Shown here: positions 1-9,810 of the stretch, piece by piece | Layout of the letters: each line of letters opens with the position of its first letter | Position numbering within the stretch: the stretch's first letter is position 1 | Assembly: GCA_027919835.1 (NCBI GenBank) | Contig: JANVFP010000013.1 | Coordinates: 434,001 to 498,000, forward strand | Reading direction: 5' to 3' | Length of the DNA stretch: 64,000 nucleotides | Source of the DNA: Lentinula raphanica | Taxonomy: Eukaryota; Basidiomycota; Agaricomycetes; Agaricales; Omphalotaceae | The notes under the pieces: model-generated | The model's input: the letters and a program-made list of their open reading frames with translations, nothing else | What the model was told of the DNA's origin: nothing | Databases searched by the model: none | Made by a program: the position numbers and the translations under genes

Positions 1-560
1 TCAACGGTTGATTACCAGGCCAATCGACTGTTATTTTCAAAATTTAGAGCAAGAAATTATTGAGCTGTGAATTTTTTTCTGAGGGACTCCGAGGGAGAGT
101 CATGATCAGTGACAGGGGTCAACTGAAGAAATGATGCCGCGATCTGGTTCACCCGTGGGAATTTACCAGCGACGTCTCTGTTCGTTGTCTGTTCGTCTTC
201 GATAAACTAAAACTAAGTATACAGGAGTCAGCCATCTGACAACTCATCTACCTAGAGAAGGTCATCCATCCTCCAGAATACAACTCCTTTTCGACAGCTT
301 CCTTGGATCATCAACTTATCAGAGACTATTTGCAGCAGATACTCATAGAGAACACTGCAATCGTAACATTGGCAAGTGACTTCCAAGGGCAATCATCCTC
401 CCACGGGACTCTTTATTGTCGGATGACAGCTGGTTACTCTTCTGCAGAAGACCTGACATCCGTAGACCCGCTGAGCTGCTTGGGGAGAGGACGTGGGCAT
501 GGGCGTGGGCATAGTTGGAGAATGGAAGGTGTAGGAGTGAATGGAGGAGGTTGGAAATTC
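1..560. other. spacer, no supported gene
   Basis: No coding pattern could be supported here. The plus-strand open frame over 303-932 has low-complexity Leu/Ser/Cys-rich composition and lies opposite the more convincing charged minus-strand frame at 561-1097. The stretch begins at the window edge, so it may belong to a gene further left. Confidence 0.4.
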
Positions 561-1097
561 TCAGGTACGCTGGCTCTTGAAGCCTCCGAAGTCCAAAATA
601 GATGTGCTGTCATCAGGAGTGCTAGCTCTTGGATTGACATCCTGTGCATGATCTTGTCTGCTAGCCCCTCCGTACTCTTGTCCGTACTCTTGTCCGCGCC
701 CTTGTCCATGGCCCTGTCCCCTCCGGTTTGCTGCACTCTCTTCTCTCTGATGAGCCTGAGCTCGTCTCATCCGCTTTTTCTGCTTTGCTCGTGCTTGCTC
801 GTCTTTCTTCTATTTTGCCTGAGCTGCTTTCTTTTCCTTTGCTTCTGCTCGTGTTGCATCTTCAATACACTTCCTGATCAGACGGAATCTTCGTTTCAGC
901 GAGTCCAAGACTTTCTCCATGTCCGCTTCTAAGAGGACCGTTATATTATCTTCATCAATCAAATGCTGACTTGTTCCTGTGTTCACAGCAATTCGTTTCT
1001 TCGTCCTTCTTGCGAACACTGGTACGCATTCTCGTCCTCTATCAACTTCGTCTATGCGACATTTGCCACCATTATCTTCTTGGACTATTGCGGCTAG
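561..1097 (-). pseudogene. decayed charged reading frame with one in-frame TAG
   Basis: Read on the minus strand, one frame stays open from 1097 to 561 except for a single TAG at 810-812. The part before the stop is rich in Lys, Arg, Glu and Asp (for example EKVLDSLKRRFRLIRK) and looks like an amphipathic or coiled segment. The part after the stop continues with the same basic, Gln-rich character and then a GQGHGQGRGQ-type repeat. No ATG opens the frame; the upstream limit is a TAG at 1098-1100. I do not recognise the family. It may be an old gene or transposon-derived piece interrupted by one nonsense change. The TAG could instead lie in an unrecognised intron, or the open frame could be chance. 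Confidence 0.3.
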
Positions 1098-1157
1098 CTA
1101 GGCTATCATGTTCTTATTTTTTGTGAACTACAGCGGCCAGCCAGGCTATCATGTTCT
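1090..1157. repeat. two 25-bp near-identical direct repeats
   Basis: Positions 1090-1114 and 1133-1157 carry the same 25-bp sequence with about three differences, offset by 43 bp. It ends in GGCTATCATGTTCT in both copies. It abuts the upstream end of the decayed frame at 561-1097 and may be a small local duplication. Confidence 0.55.
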
Positions 1158-1639
1158 GCCTTGGCTCTCTAAATCACGCAAAGAACGCGTTGGAGGCTGT
1201 GAGAGGGCGCTGAACGCGGGTGCCGGACCACACTCAAGATCACATATTCTAGATCACATAGCGTCGCTAGCGGTCCCCACCATTCATAGGCCCAACTTCA
1301 CATGGGCGAGTCCCGACTGCTAGCATGGGCCATGCTGCATGCAGTGCCATACGTCTCAGGCTAGCGCTAGAGAGCTTGTTTTGGACATGATTTTCAAACT
1401 CGCCCCCCAAAAAAGTAAGATGACGTTTCAAGCCTCATTTCTCATGAGGCAGTTTGAGACGGTTCCACATTGCTTCACGTAGCAGTTCATTGAATCAGAC
1501 TGAATTGCTTCCCTCTACTTTCGCCGCTTACTACCTTTTGCCACATGCATCTTTTCCAGAGTCGGGGATCGTCGTCTATCGTCGTGCTGTCCTGTTTTTT
1601 TTTCGTCTGATTCTCATTTTCGTTCGGCAAGATAAGCCA

Positions 1640-1645
1640 TATAAA
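1640..1645 (+). promoter_or_regulatory. possible TATA box of the secreted protein gene
   Basis: TATAAA lies 370 bp before the ATG at 2015. The pyrimidine-rich tract at about 1600-1620 lies just upstream. If used, the leader would be long and would include the candidate leader intron at 1755-1812. Assignment is by position and motif only. Confidence 0.25.
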
Positions 1646-1754
1646 CGCAGGGACTCAGAGCTGGTCCTCCCAGTACTATTTCGACGCCCTGTTCTACGAG
1701 CTTCTCAAAAGTACTAAATTGTGCCTTTCTCCGAACTGCCGTAGCGCTGGATCG

Positions 1755-1812
1755 GTACGTCCTTCTACTGTCCTCTGATTTTCGAATCTCTTGCTCACCC
1801 GACCACCTACAG
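1755..1812 (+). other. candidate 5' leader intron
   Basis: A 58-bp stretch begins GTACGT and ends CTACAG, matching the size and splice signals of confirmed introns elsewhere in the window. It sits between a possible TATA box and the ATG at 2015. The rest of 1158-2014 shows nothing that can be supported as coding. Confidence 0.3.
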
Positions 1813-2014
1813 TTACTCCAAGCCCCGTTTCGAAAGAAGGAACTTACAAAAGACTCACAAGCTAGCCTTGTCTCGTCATTTCATTTCGTCCGTTGGTCAG
1901 TGCATTCTTGTCCGATCGGCCAGGCTACTGAACTAATCGCCAGCTTCGCTTTTAGCTATCTCTCAAACAATCAACTCCTTCGCATTTCTCATTCCTACTA
2001 TCCATCCATCCATC

Positions 2015-2866
2015 ATGGCTGTTCCAACTCCCATGCGCACGATCTCCGTAGCATTACTCCTCCTCCTTCTCGCGAGTGCTCTTCAGTCCGGTCTCTTGGC
2101 GGCACCGACTGCTAGTTCAGTTCCTGTTCCCATGCCACCTATCGAGCAGGATATTGACTGTCGTAGTGAGTTTTTTCACTGATGCTACGGACGTTGGGCA
2201 ATGCTGATAGATTGGGGGAACTGTCTAGCTGGTACTAACGAGGTCCACATATACGGTATACGCAGGCTGGACTCATCCGAAACGGGATATGCCGAGACAA
2301 AGACGGATAATCCCAAGCCTGACGAGTGGCTTCAGATTCGAGTTGGAGAGATGGCTGAGAGGCAAATTTTGTTTCTTGGGCCGGATCTTGGGGAGTCGAG
2401 GCGTCGGTCAAAGGATCACAAGCCTGGTCTTGCTTCAACACCCAAGCACTGGTCTATCTTCCCATACAACCTTCCACTTGGGAATGCGAAACCCAGCGAC
2501 CAATCTACCTTCTTGATAGGCACAGTTCGCTGCCCGAATTTCAAGCTCCTCGAAGAGTTCTTTGGTTCTTCTCTCGACAATCCTCAGATCTCGGCTCACA
2601 GATCAGGGTTGATTCATGCACCACTCAAAGTAGCATTCCCAACCAAAAGGAAAGCTGCGGATAATAACGATCTGACTTATGGAGCCATTGAGATTGTGGA
2701 TCGGGTCCGATCCTTCGCGTCCAAGCACAAGAATGAAGACTTCGAGTTCATAGAGGAACATAAAGATGATCGAACTGTTTTGGATGCATGGATCGATGAT
2801 CGCTCAAAGGCTTCTAAGGAGAGTTCGAAAACGAAGACGAAGAAGACGAAGACGAAGAAGCACTAG
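2015..2866 (+). CDS. secreted protein with Lys-rich tail, family unknown
   Basis: Two exons, 2015-2165 and 2211-2866, joined by a 45-bp GTGAGT...TAG intron that keeps frame (split Asn codon), give about 268 residues. The N-terminus is a clear signal peptide: a short charged start, then a run of Leu (SVALLLLLLASAL), then a small-residue cleavage region. The body is hydrophilic with no transmembrane segment. The C-terminus is an alternating Lys/Thr tail ending KTKTKKTKTKKH. Only a few cysteines occur. I do not recognise a domain. Entry into the secretory pathway is the only functional inference; the basic tail could bind acidic polymers or membranes. Without the upstream exon the frame would appear to start at 2201, inside the intron. 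Confidence 0.65.
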
Positions 2867-4296
2867 TTAGTAGGTTTCTATGATAGATTAGCAGAAACTT
2901 GAAAGCTGTACAGTGTAAATAGAAATTGCTGAATGGTGAACGTTAGATATTAGATATTCATCTGTCACACTGCATTGATTTTCAACAGCTCTTCAAGCTT
3001 GAGCTCGAGGAACATAAGGCGCCGCCGGTTTTCTGCCCGAACAACTTATGAGTTTTGAAATCACACTTTCAAGCGGTACATACTAGGAAGCTCTAGAAAG
3101 CTTCACAAAGCATCGTAGTAATTCGCACCATAGATCATACTCAGCCAGAAATGCAGGAAAATTTTTTTGGGACCACAATTTGCCCGGACTCCTGACCGGT
3201 CATGTTTTCGACAAGACTTCTCTCAATTATCACGAACACCGAAAAGTTGGTCACCCTCCGTTCGTCTCTGTGCGCTGTGTGTAAAACATACACTGTGACA
3301 CGGCGCTTATACGGTTGATCTCACTAATTCGGAGGGACGAGCAAGTCCACAGACGTGCGCTCAGAGTTGAACTCGATTCGAAAGACTATCAAAGTCACAC
3401 GCAGTCAAGCAAAAGTAGCGCCTAGTAGCGCCCATAGATAACGGTTGCAATCAATTCTGGCGCTTGTTTAGTATCAAGAAGTAAAAGACTGCATTATGCT
3501 GCTGTAGTATGAGCTCTCACCTCATTTAATGACTGAATGAAGTCTTTTCAATATTTGTAGTAATGCCATCCGCAAAAAAGTTTGAGAAATAGGCAAGAAA
3601 ACCCTGCTATCTCAAATAAAGGTGGTGTTTCGGCTTCTTGCCGGGCGTCCAGTGATGGGTGCTTACAAAATCCTTGGCGAGCGCTAGAGGGCGCTAGTTC
3701 TTATCTCTTTTCACACAATTTTCGAATCGAGACGATTCGGAGTCGAGAATCGAATCGAGTTCAACTCTGAGCGCACCTACTAAGTGAGAATTCTTGGCTC
3801 GATATCAAGCCTGAGAGATATCGATTCGTGAAAAAGGGCATTCAATGTGTTTGCCAGGCAAAGAAGTGGAAACTGGGCGATATTTGCATTTGAACTCAGG
3901 TTGAACGTATGTGGAACTTCTGGTGCTTCCTATGTATGCTGCTCACATCTGCCAAGGATAGCGATCCTTAGAGACCTCACAATGATCGAGGAACGAGACG
4001 TAGTTCTAGGCTCGAGCCTAATAGTCATCAGAGGCGGACGTAGCCGTCTTATGTATACGTAGGCCTTAGGTTAGTTGGGAACCAGGTCCGACCACGTGTA
4101 AAACAAGACGATGTGTATGATTAGAGATAGAGAATAGGGAACAAAACCACAACATTACATTACACAACAAAAGAGGGAGGAAACATAGTGATCCATACAT
4201 AAAGAATTATTACAGTAAACAACGATATGCTACAGCATCCAGACAGTGGTTGAGGCGTTTCAGATAAATCACGATTACATCGCATTCAGTGGTCAC
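2867..4296. other. gene-poor spacer containing an inverted-repeat element
   Basis: No coding exon could be supported in this 1.4 kb. The plus-strand frames at 3582-3770, 3847-4062 and 4246-4434 are short and without recognisable content. The notable structure is the inverted repeat at 3355-3776, listed separately. Confidence 0.5.
3355..3776. repeat. 26-bp inverted repeat pair, possible MITE-like element of about 420 bp
   Basis: Positions 3355-3380 and 3751-3776 are perfect reverse complements over 26 bp (left arm begins GTGCGCTCAGAGTTGAACTC). The two arms enclose about 370 bp without a coding frame. Inside each arm lie AGCGCC-type motifs in roughly mirrored positions (about 3415-3436 and 3680-3702). 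The size and termini suit a non-autonomous DNA transposon. I could not see a target-site duplication directly outside the arms, so the true ends may be slightly different or the element old. Confidence 0.45.
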
Positions 4297-5870
4297 TCAT
4301 TGACGGTTCCAAAATCTCTTCCAAGGGTTGTGAGAATGAGAAGGCGAAGAAGGAGGATGACCTGCAGCATTATCATCAGCATTGAGTTACCACAGAAGGT
4401 AATTTCATATCACTTACGATTGTCATGCTCATAGCCTTTGATGAAAGCGGAGGGTCAAACTTTCTTCGTTTTATTGTCGACAAATCATATTCATACTCAC
4501 CTCTGTTCCCATTTCGGTAACTGGATAAGACGGGGATGACTGGTCGTACCGAAGATGGTCTAGTTGCTACTGTGTAGAGGAGATGGGGCAAGAATGAGTA
4601 TACAAGCTCTTCTATCATTCTCCAGAGCAAATATTACCTGCGTTACCATAATTCATTGCGTCACCAGGATTAGCGTTGGAAGAGTAAGGAGGGGGAGGAC
4701 TTGGTAAGTAATGATTGCTATGATTAGTAGGATTAGGCGCAGGTGCTGGAGGTGGCGGGAGATACCCTTGTTCGTGTTGCTCTACCCCGTTGATCGTGAC
4801 AACTTTTCGACCGTCAGGGTATGTACGAGTGACATGAACGTTACCCTATGTCAGATGATAAGAGAGAGTCTCAGAGTTATAGATCGAGTAAGAGCAACTC
4901 ACATCCCAGTCCCTACGTTTGTGTATAGTCTGTGTGACTCCGTTGATTGTTTGTGACACCGTACTTTCCGAAGCCCATCTGCCGTTACTAGATCCAGCGC
5001 TTGGATCCATCATCATCGAGGGGAAAGCCGGAAACTGAGAAATCATCGGCGGAAACCCCATGCCCATGCCCATGCCCATTCCCATTCTAGAGAACGCAGC
5101 AGAAGTAGACAGCATACTCCGGTGCATGTCATCCATATGCGCCATCATATCGTCAACTTCGGAATGCATGTCTCGGGGTCTTGGATGCCCAAAATCAGTA
5201 TCATAGTTGTTGGGAACGTCGTAAGTGGTCCGACGACGAGATCGACTGTCTCGACGGTGTTGAAGAGGGACACCGAAGGAATCATGGAAGAATGAATCGA
5301 AGAGTTGGAAAGGATCGGTAAAGTGGTAATCTCTGAATGCGGTGAACGGATCGACATGGTTCGGAGGAGGGCGAGGTCGGTATCGGGAGGAATAATCATG
5401 CGGAGCTGCCTGGGGCATAGGTTCCGCTGCCGGTGGAGGCCAGACACCATATTTGTCGTAAGACTAATCAAAGAATTGGAGATGAGTATATGTCATTCTC
5501 ATGCAAATGGGTAGACAATTACTTGTCGTTTTTCTGGATCCTTTAGTATTTCGTAGGCGTTGTTGACCTACTCTCGTCCAACAATTAGTCTACATTTCAA
5601 TGTTATAGTTATAGTGGAAGCTTGAACGCGCCTTTCTGAATTTTTCTTCCGCAGCGGCCTTCTCGGCAGGTGTGTAATTCACTGGAAGTCGATCTGGATG
5701 TGTTTGTAGAGCTCGTTTCTTGTATGCTTTACGGACTGTAATTGTGCAGATCCAAATGGAAGCGGAATCAGTATTCGAGATTGGACATGCAAGTACATGT
5801 TATGAAGCTCACTTTCTTCATTTGTTGCAGTACGAGGGACATGAAGGATATCATAAAGATCACCAGACAT
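4297..5870 (-). CDS. J-domain (DnaJ/Hsp40, DNAJB6-like) co-chaperone
   Basis: The protein starts MSGDLYDILHVPRTAT and continues through exons giving YKKRALQTHPDRLP, so the J domain carries the HPD signature that stimulates Hsp70 ATPase. It ends with VNNAYEILKDPEKR and YDKYG. The J domain is followed by a Pro-rich linker, a DPFxxF-type segment, a Met/Gly repeat (MGMGMGMGMG) and a C-terminal segment with TVSQTINGVTQTIHKR and VTRTYPDGRKVVTINGVEQ. That layout resembles DNAJB2/B6-type class B proteins, which handle aggregation-prone clients in cytosol or nucleus. Introns include 5464-5522 (GT-AG) and 5568-5631, which joins KFRK to VNNAY in frame only if a GC donor is used. The last exon ends NPWKRFWNRQ and stops at 4297. 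Later exon borders are less certain. Confidence 0.82.
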
Positions 5871-6104
5871 CTTGGGAGGTAGTGAGGGAGAAAGATCAAG
5901 AGAGGGATGGTGTTATAATTGAGGAAGAGCCTCGCTTTGGCAGTGCGTTTTTGTTAAATTGGTCCCGTGAAATTTTGACGCCTAAGATGACATCCTTCCT
6001 GTGGCGTTTCTAGGCGCCTATCTCAATTTCTAGCTTTGTTCTACACCTGTTCTACACCATTCTTCGATGTTCTTACTATTGCCGCCTACGCGTTTGTTAT
6101 TGAA

Positions 6105-6455
6105 TCATGAAGGATGTTCACAGAAGGAATTCGTCAAAAGGAAACAAATGTGTCTTATCACGCCTAGTCGAGGCAGTGGGTATGATATTGACCTCAGAAC
6201 AGGCATCATTCCTCCAAACTTCACAACGAACAGTGTAGCCACTCGGTCCTGATCAAGAGATGGTAAGAAATCGAGTGCCCTAATCAACCTAATGCAACGA
6301 GGAAATGCTCTCGGAAAGGCTATGCAACCTCTAACTACGTCCTCCAAAGCTTCTGGAACTGTGGCACATAACCGCTCTACTGTAACTCGTCTGCGGAGGC
6401 ACTCAAGAACATATAGATAGCTCCACCAGCAAGATTTCAGACCTGATGCTCTCAT
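6105..6455 (-). CDS. small hypothetical protein, weakly supported
   Basis: An ATG-initiated single-exon frame of 116 codons lies in an otherwise empty 760-bp spacer (5871-6633). The product is rich in Arg, Leu, Val and Cys with no domain I recognise and no obvious signal peptide. Composition is not clearly coding, and it could be a chance frame. The remaining spacer holds nothing else that I can support. Confidence 0.2.
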   Translation of the reverse strand: MRASGLKSCWWSYLYVLECLRRRVTVERLCATVPEALEDVVRGCIAFPRAFPRCIRLIRALDFLPSLDQDRVATLFVVKFGGMMPVLRSISYPLPRLGVIRHICFLLTNSFCEHPS

Positions 6456-6633
6456 ATCCAGTTTTAAACAAAGGTCAATTACGATTAAAATGCCAATGCG
6501 GTACGTTAACTTTATTTCCTCAATAAATACTTGATAAATAACTATCCACTACATGATACAGATTGATAAATATGCTGTAAAGGTGTAAGTATCCCGGCTC
6601 GGAACAACAATAGTGGTGACGCGAACCTTGTGT

Positions 6634-7614
6634 TCAACACTTCAACGCTTCGAGTCTCTGAATCTCTTCTTGACATTCCTTAAGACTCGCAGCTAGACGA
6701 TCCTCTAGATCGTTAGATATCTCCTGCTCAATAAGTCTAGCTTGCTGAGCGAGTTTCATGGCCTCTATCTCCGAAAGCAACTTCTGACGCTCTTCCTGCC
6801 ACGTCCTGTTCATGTCTTCGATCTTCTTCTCACTGTTCTCCTTCTCTCTTCTCAGATCCTCTACGAGACCGTTGACCAATTCCTCGACCATTCCCTCTCT
6901 CCTCGTATCAACCACCATCTGCTTCGCCGATCTCGCAACCGCCCTGATACGGCCTCGCTTCACCAGTTCGGCCTCCTCCTTCACCTTGCTGATCTCTTCT
7001 CGCAACTTCTTCAATTCCCTCTGCTGTCTCCACACGATGTTGGCTGCGATAAGACGATCTCGGAAGGTGGCGAATGCATTCGCTCGTATGATCTTCTCTT
7101 TCTCTGCTTCCTGCTCCGCCAATCTTTCTGTCGCTTGCTGCAGCAGCTTCTCCTGCTGCCAAGCTTTGTTCGCGAGCAAGAGTCGATCGAGGAAGCTCAC
7201 GAGCAACGGATGCACTTGATCAGCTGGGTTAGCCTTGCGTTGAAACGGCACAACATCCATGCCATCGTTATCTTGAACTCGAGCGTCTGCTTCCAACTGG
7301 GCGTTCTTCGATTCGAGCTCTGCACATCGCCGCTCATACCTCTTCTCGTTAGCCAACCACTGCCTTTCGAGTTGGAGGTATTTGGCTTGACTAGCAGCAG
7401 CGACAAGTTGGAGCTCCTTATAGTGACCCTCTGTCTGCGCCAACTCTCGTTCAACACGCTCGCAATGACTGAGAACCCAATCGAGACTGGTGTCTGATAA
7501 GACGATTTCGTTCGCAGCAGCAGCAGTAGCTTCGGGTGGTCGATGAGTCCGGTACAGGAGTCTATCGACTGCAACTGCGATGCATACTGATGCCGCGAGG
7601 CCGAGTGCTGCCAT
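6634..7614 (-). CDS. membrane-anchored coiled-coil protein
   Basis: A single exon. I chose the ATG at 7614 because MAALGLAASVCIAVAVDRLL begins a clean N-terminal membrane anchor; an in-frame ATG at 7689 would add 25 mostly aromatic/His residues. After the anchor, nearly the whole protein (about 326 residues) is a long heptad-like coiled coil rich in Glu, Lys, Arg, Gln and Leu, with segments such as RELKKLREEISKVKEEAELV. A repeated pair, LLVSFLDRLLLANKAWQQEK and FATFRDRLIAANIVWRQQRE, suggests an internal duplication of about 50 residues. The frame is intact and the reverse strand is only a shadow. No family name can be given. A tether or scaffold on an organelle membrane is a reasonable inference. 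Confidence 0.7.
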   Translation of the reverse strand: MAALGLAASVCIAVAVDRLLYRTHRPPEATAAAANEIVLSDTSLDWVLSHCERVERELAQTEGHYKELQLVAAASQAKYLQLERQWLANEKRYERRCAELESKNAQLEADARVQDNDGMDVVPFQRKANPADQVHPLLVSFLDRLLLANKAWQQEKLLQQATERLAEQEAEKEKIIRANAFATFRDRLIAANIVWRQQRELKKLREEISKVKEEAELVKRGRIRAVARSAKQMVVDTRREGMVEELVNGLVEDLRREKENSEKKIEDMNRTWQEERQKLLSEIEAMKLAQQARLIEQEISNDLEDRLAASLKECQEEIQRLEALKC

Positions 7615-8223
7615 TGTACCAGTCGGGCCAAAGTGAGAGTGTTGAAAGAATGAGGTGTGACAGTGGTCAAAGAGTGAATGATAGTACATGTAGATTGCAC
7701 TCAAGTGGGCGAGTGCTCAACCCGGTATCGGTCTGGTTGACGAAAGGAAGGAGGTTGGGGATAATTAGGTGGGTAGGTTCCGGCATTCGTTTTCCATCCA
7801 TTTATGTACGATGTGGGATACGCATGGGACGCACAAGGCTGATCACCAGCACTTCCGTTTCGAGTTTCGAGTGTCTTGTTAGTCGCATGTTATGCTCGAG
7901 GCTTTGAACAAATATCCTCGAGGAAACAGCAAGGAGTCCTTGATGGCTGTGCTAATAGTAGCTTTCGTTTGTCATTCTCATGACATCGACAGGCTCTTTC
8001 ATGAACCCGTTGCATTTGGGATTCCACATGACGGCCTAGTATATCTTTTTGTTCTACTGGACGAATAGATACTGCCATTTTCTACGATCTAAGTAAGGCG
8101 TACCAAATCATCACGAAACTATCTCCGATTCATTCACAAGCTGGGAGACTCGCAGCATTCCTTCAAGGAGTGCTCAGTGAACACTGAATACAAACACCAT
8201 TTATTAGGAATTGCAGCATAACC
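7615..8223. other. spacer between coiled-coil gene and left Tdp1 copy
   Basis: A minus-strand ATG frame of 62 codons at 7890-8078 is the only candidate. It is short, Cys/Arg-rich and not recognisable, so no gene is claimed. Confidence 0.4.
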
Positions 8224-9230
8224 TTATGGTGACGATGGTTTGAAGTATATGGATTCGTCCCGTATCTGTACACATGAATACTCAAGTCAAAATCCAGACG
8301 ACTGAAAGTGGGCGACAGAGACTAACCCATGGAGTGTCATTCGGTCCATATTTCCTTGGCGGTCTTTCGAAACAAGCAACTTGATCTGCTTCCGCCATGC
8401 TTTTCAAGGGAAAAACTATACCAAGCTCATAATTATTGATCTGAAGGTACAAGCGCACTTGAGTCCTTGATTGATGAACGATAGGACCTTAGACCAGTTA
8501 CCTACAGTCATAATGGGGCGAAAGGCTGAACCAGAAAGCATCCCCCAAGCAGAAGGAGTGAAATTATGAGAACCTAGGTATGCCCAGCCTACATCAGCGT
8601 TGGTAGCTTTGAATTTTCCGTCTTCGTTTTTGAATTCTGTTGACCTTCCCGAAGAGACGATACTTACAATCATCTAGTCGTGAATGTGAGTTATACTAGA
8701 TTGATTCGTCGATTTCGCTCTTCTACCTGCTTTACTTTGCGAGTCATAGAAAAGATGTCGAGGAAAGTTTGGGCTTTCCCATTGGGATCGGTTACAGAAC
8801 AGTTCTTGGCCACCCTGAAAAAAATATCAAGATTTCTCCGAAATGATAAATGTCCCTTGTTGCATACACGTTCCCCATACTGACTGCTCCGTACTGTCTC
8901 CAGTGTAGGGTATAGAACCTTCAACCCGGTAGGATACAACAGTCTCTCTCTTATCCTCTTGGGTTTGTCTAGCCAGTCTTCCGCCGATTTTCCCTTGGCT
9001 GAATGATAGAATTCATTGACCCACTGCGTTGTATATGATCCAATGCTCGAGCCCTGGCGAATTCAACGTGTAAATAATGCCAAGGTTTCAAAGCAAACAT
9101 CATACCTGATATTCAAGATCAAGATTCTTCTCCCTTGACCACCTTCCGGTGCGAAAGCCCATATCACGCACAGCCTTCATTAGTCGCGTATGCCCAGTAA
9201 GAATCACACTAGGCCACTCTTCGTGCTTCC

Positions 9231-9350
9231 CTGCAATAGAGGGAACCAGCTTCACTGCAATAGAGGGAACCAGCTTCACTGCAATAGAGGGAACCAGCTT
9301 CACTGCAATAGAGGGAACCAGCTTCACTGCAATAGAGGGAACCAGCTTCA
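9231..9350 (-). repeat. 24-bp minisatellite, five perfect units in a Tdp1 exon
   Basis: Five identical tandem units of 24 bp (plus-strand unit CTGCAATAGAGGGAACCAGC followed by TTCA) occupy 9231-9350. Translated on the minus strand they encode VKLVPSIA repeated, directly after DWSNVA and before GKHEEW. The right copy has this peptide once (VKLVSSIAGRHEEW). The unit is a multiple of three, so expansion kept the local frame. Confidence 0.95.
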
Positions 9351-9801
9351 CTGCGACATTTGACCAGTCCCATTTTGTACATATGTCTCCTGTATTTCCT
9401 ATCGGGAGATTTCTTTGCTAAAAATTTTGAGCAGTAGATCCAACAAGGATTATGAATCGATTACATCTTGTTCTCTCATCACAGAAAGTGCTGACTCCAC
9501 GTTCACATTATCCAGAACTCGTCGCATCAGGCATTCAAAAGATTCTTCGTCTGGTTGTTTTAACGCGTCATCGTTCGACCGTGGGGGATATCCTGTAGCC
9601 ATACAGCCTACCAGAAAGAGATTAGAACTCTGTACACCCTCCTGAACGCGAACGTCAACATACATTCTCAATAACCTCCCAATCGTATGGTGTGAGATTT
9701 GCTGTAGACACCACCACGCGTAGGCGGCCAGTTTTGTAGAAGATCTACATGTATGAATCAGTTCCTGTGAGCACCGATGACTGAAGCTGAGGGGTACTGA
9801 C

Positions 9802-9810
9802 TAACATGAA
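9802..9810 (-). other. 9-nt microexon (FML) in the left Tdp1 copy
   Basis: The nine bases encode Phe-Met-Leu and are flanked on the minus strand by TAG before and GTCAGT after. Inclusion joins HMK to IFYKTGRLRVV as HMKFMLIFYKTG, matching the spacing of the first Tdp1 catalytic motif. The preceding intron, 9811-9867, begins with GC rather than GT. Confidence 0.6.

Noticed and set aside
303..932. 209-codon plus-strand frame
   Set aside because: Low-complexity Leu/Ser/Cys composition with a non-ATG start (TTG), lying opposite a more convincing charged frame.
6742..7497. 251-codon plus-strand frame
   Set aside because: Antisense shadow of the coiled-coil gene; its Leu/Ser-rich content is the mirror of Lys/Glu/Gln codons.
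9231..9350. CRISPR-like array
   Set aside because: Units are directly adjacent without spacers, in-frame in an exon, and the organism is a fungus.
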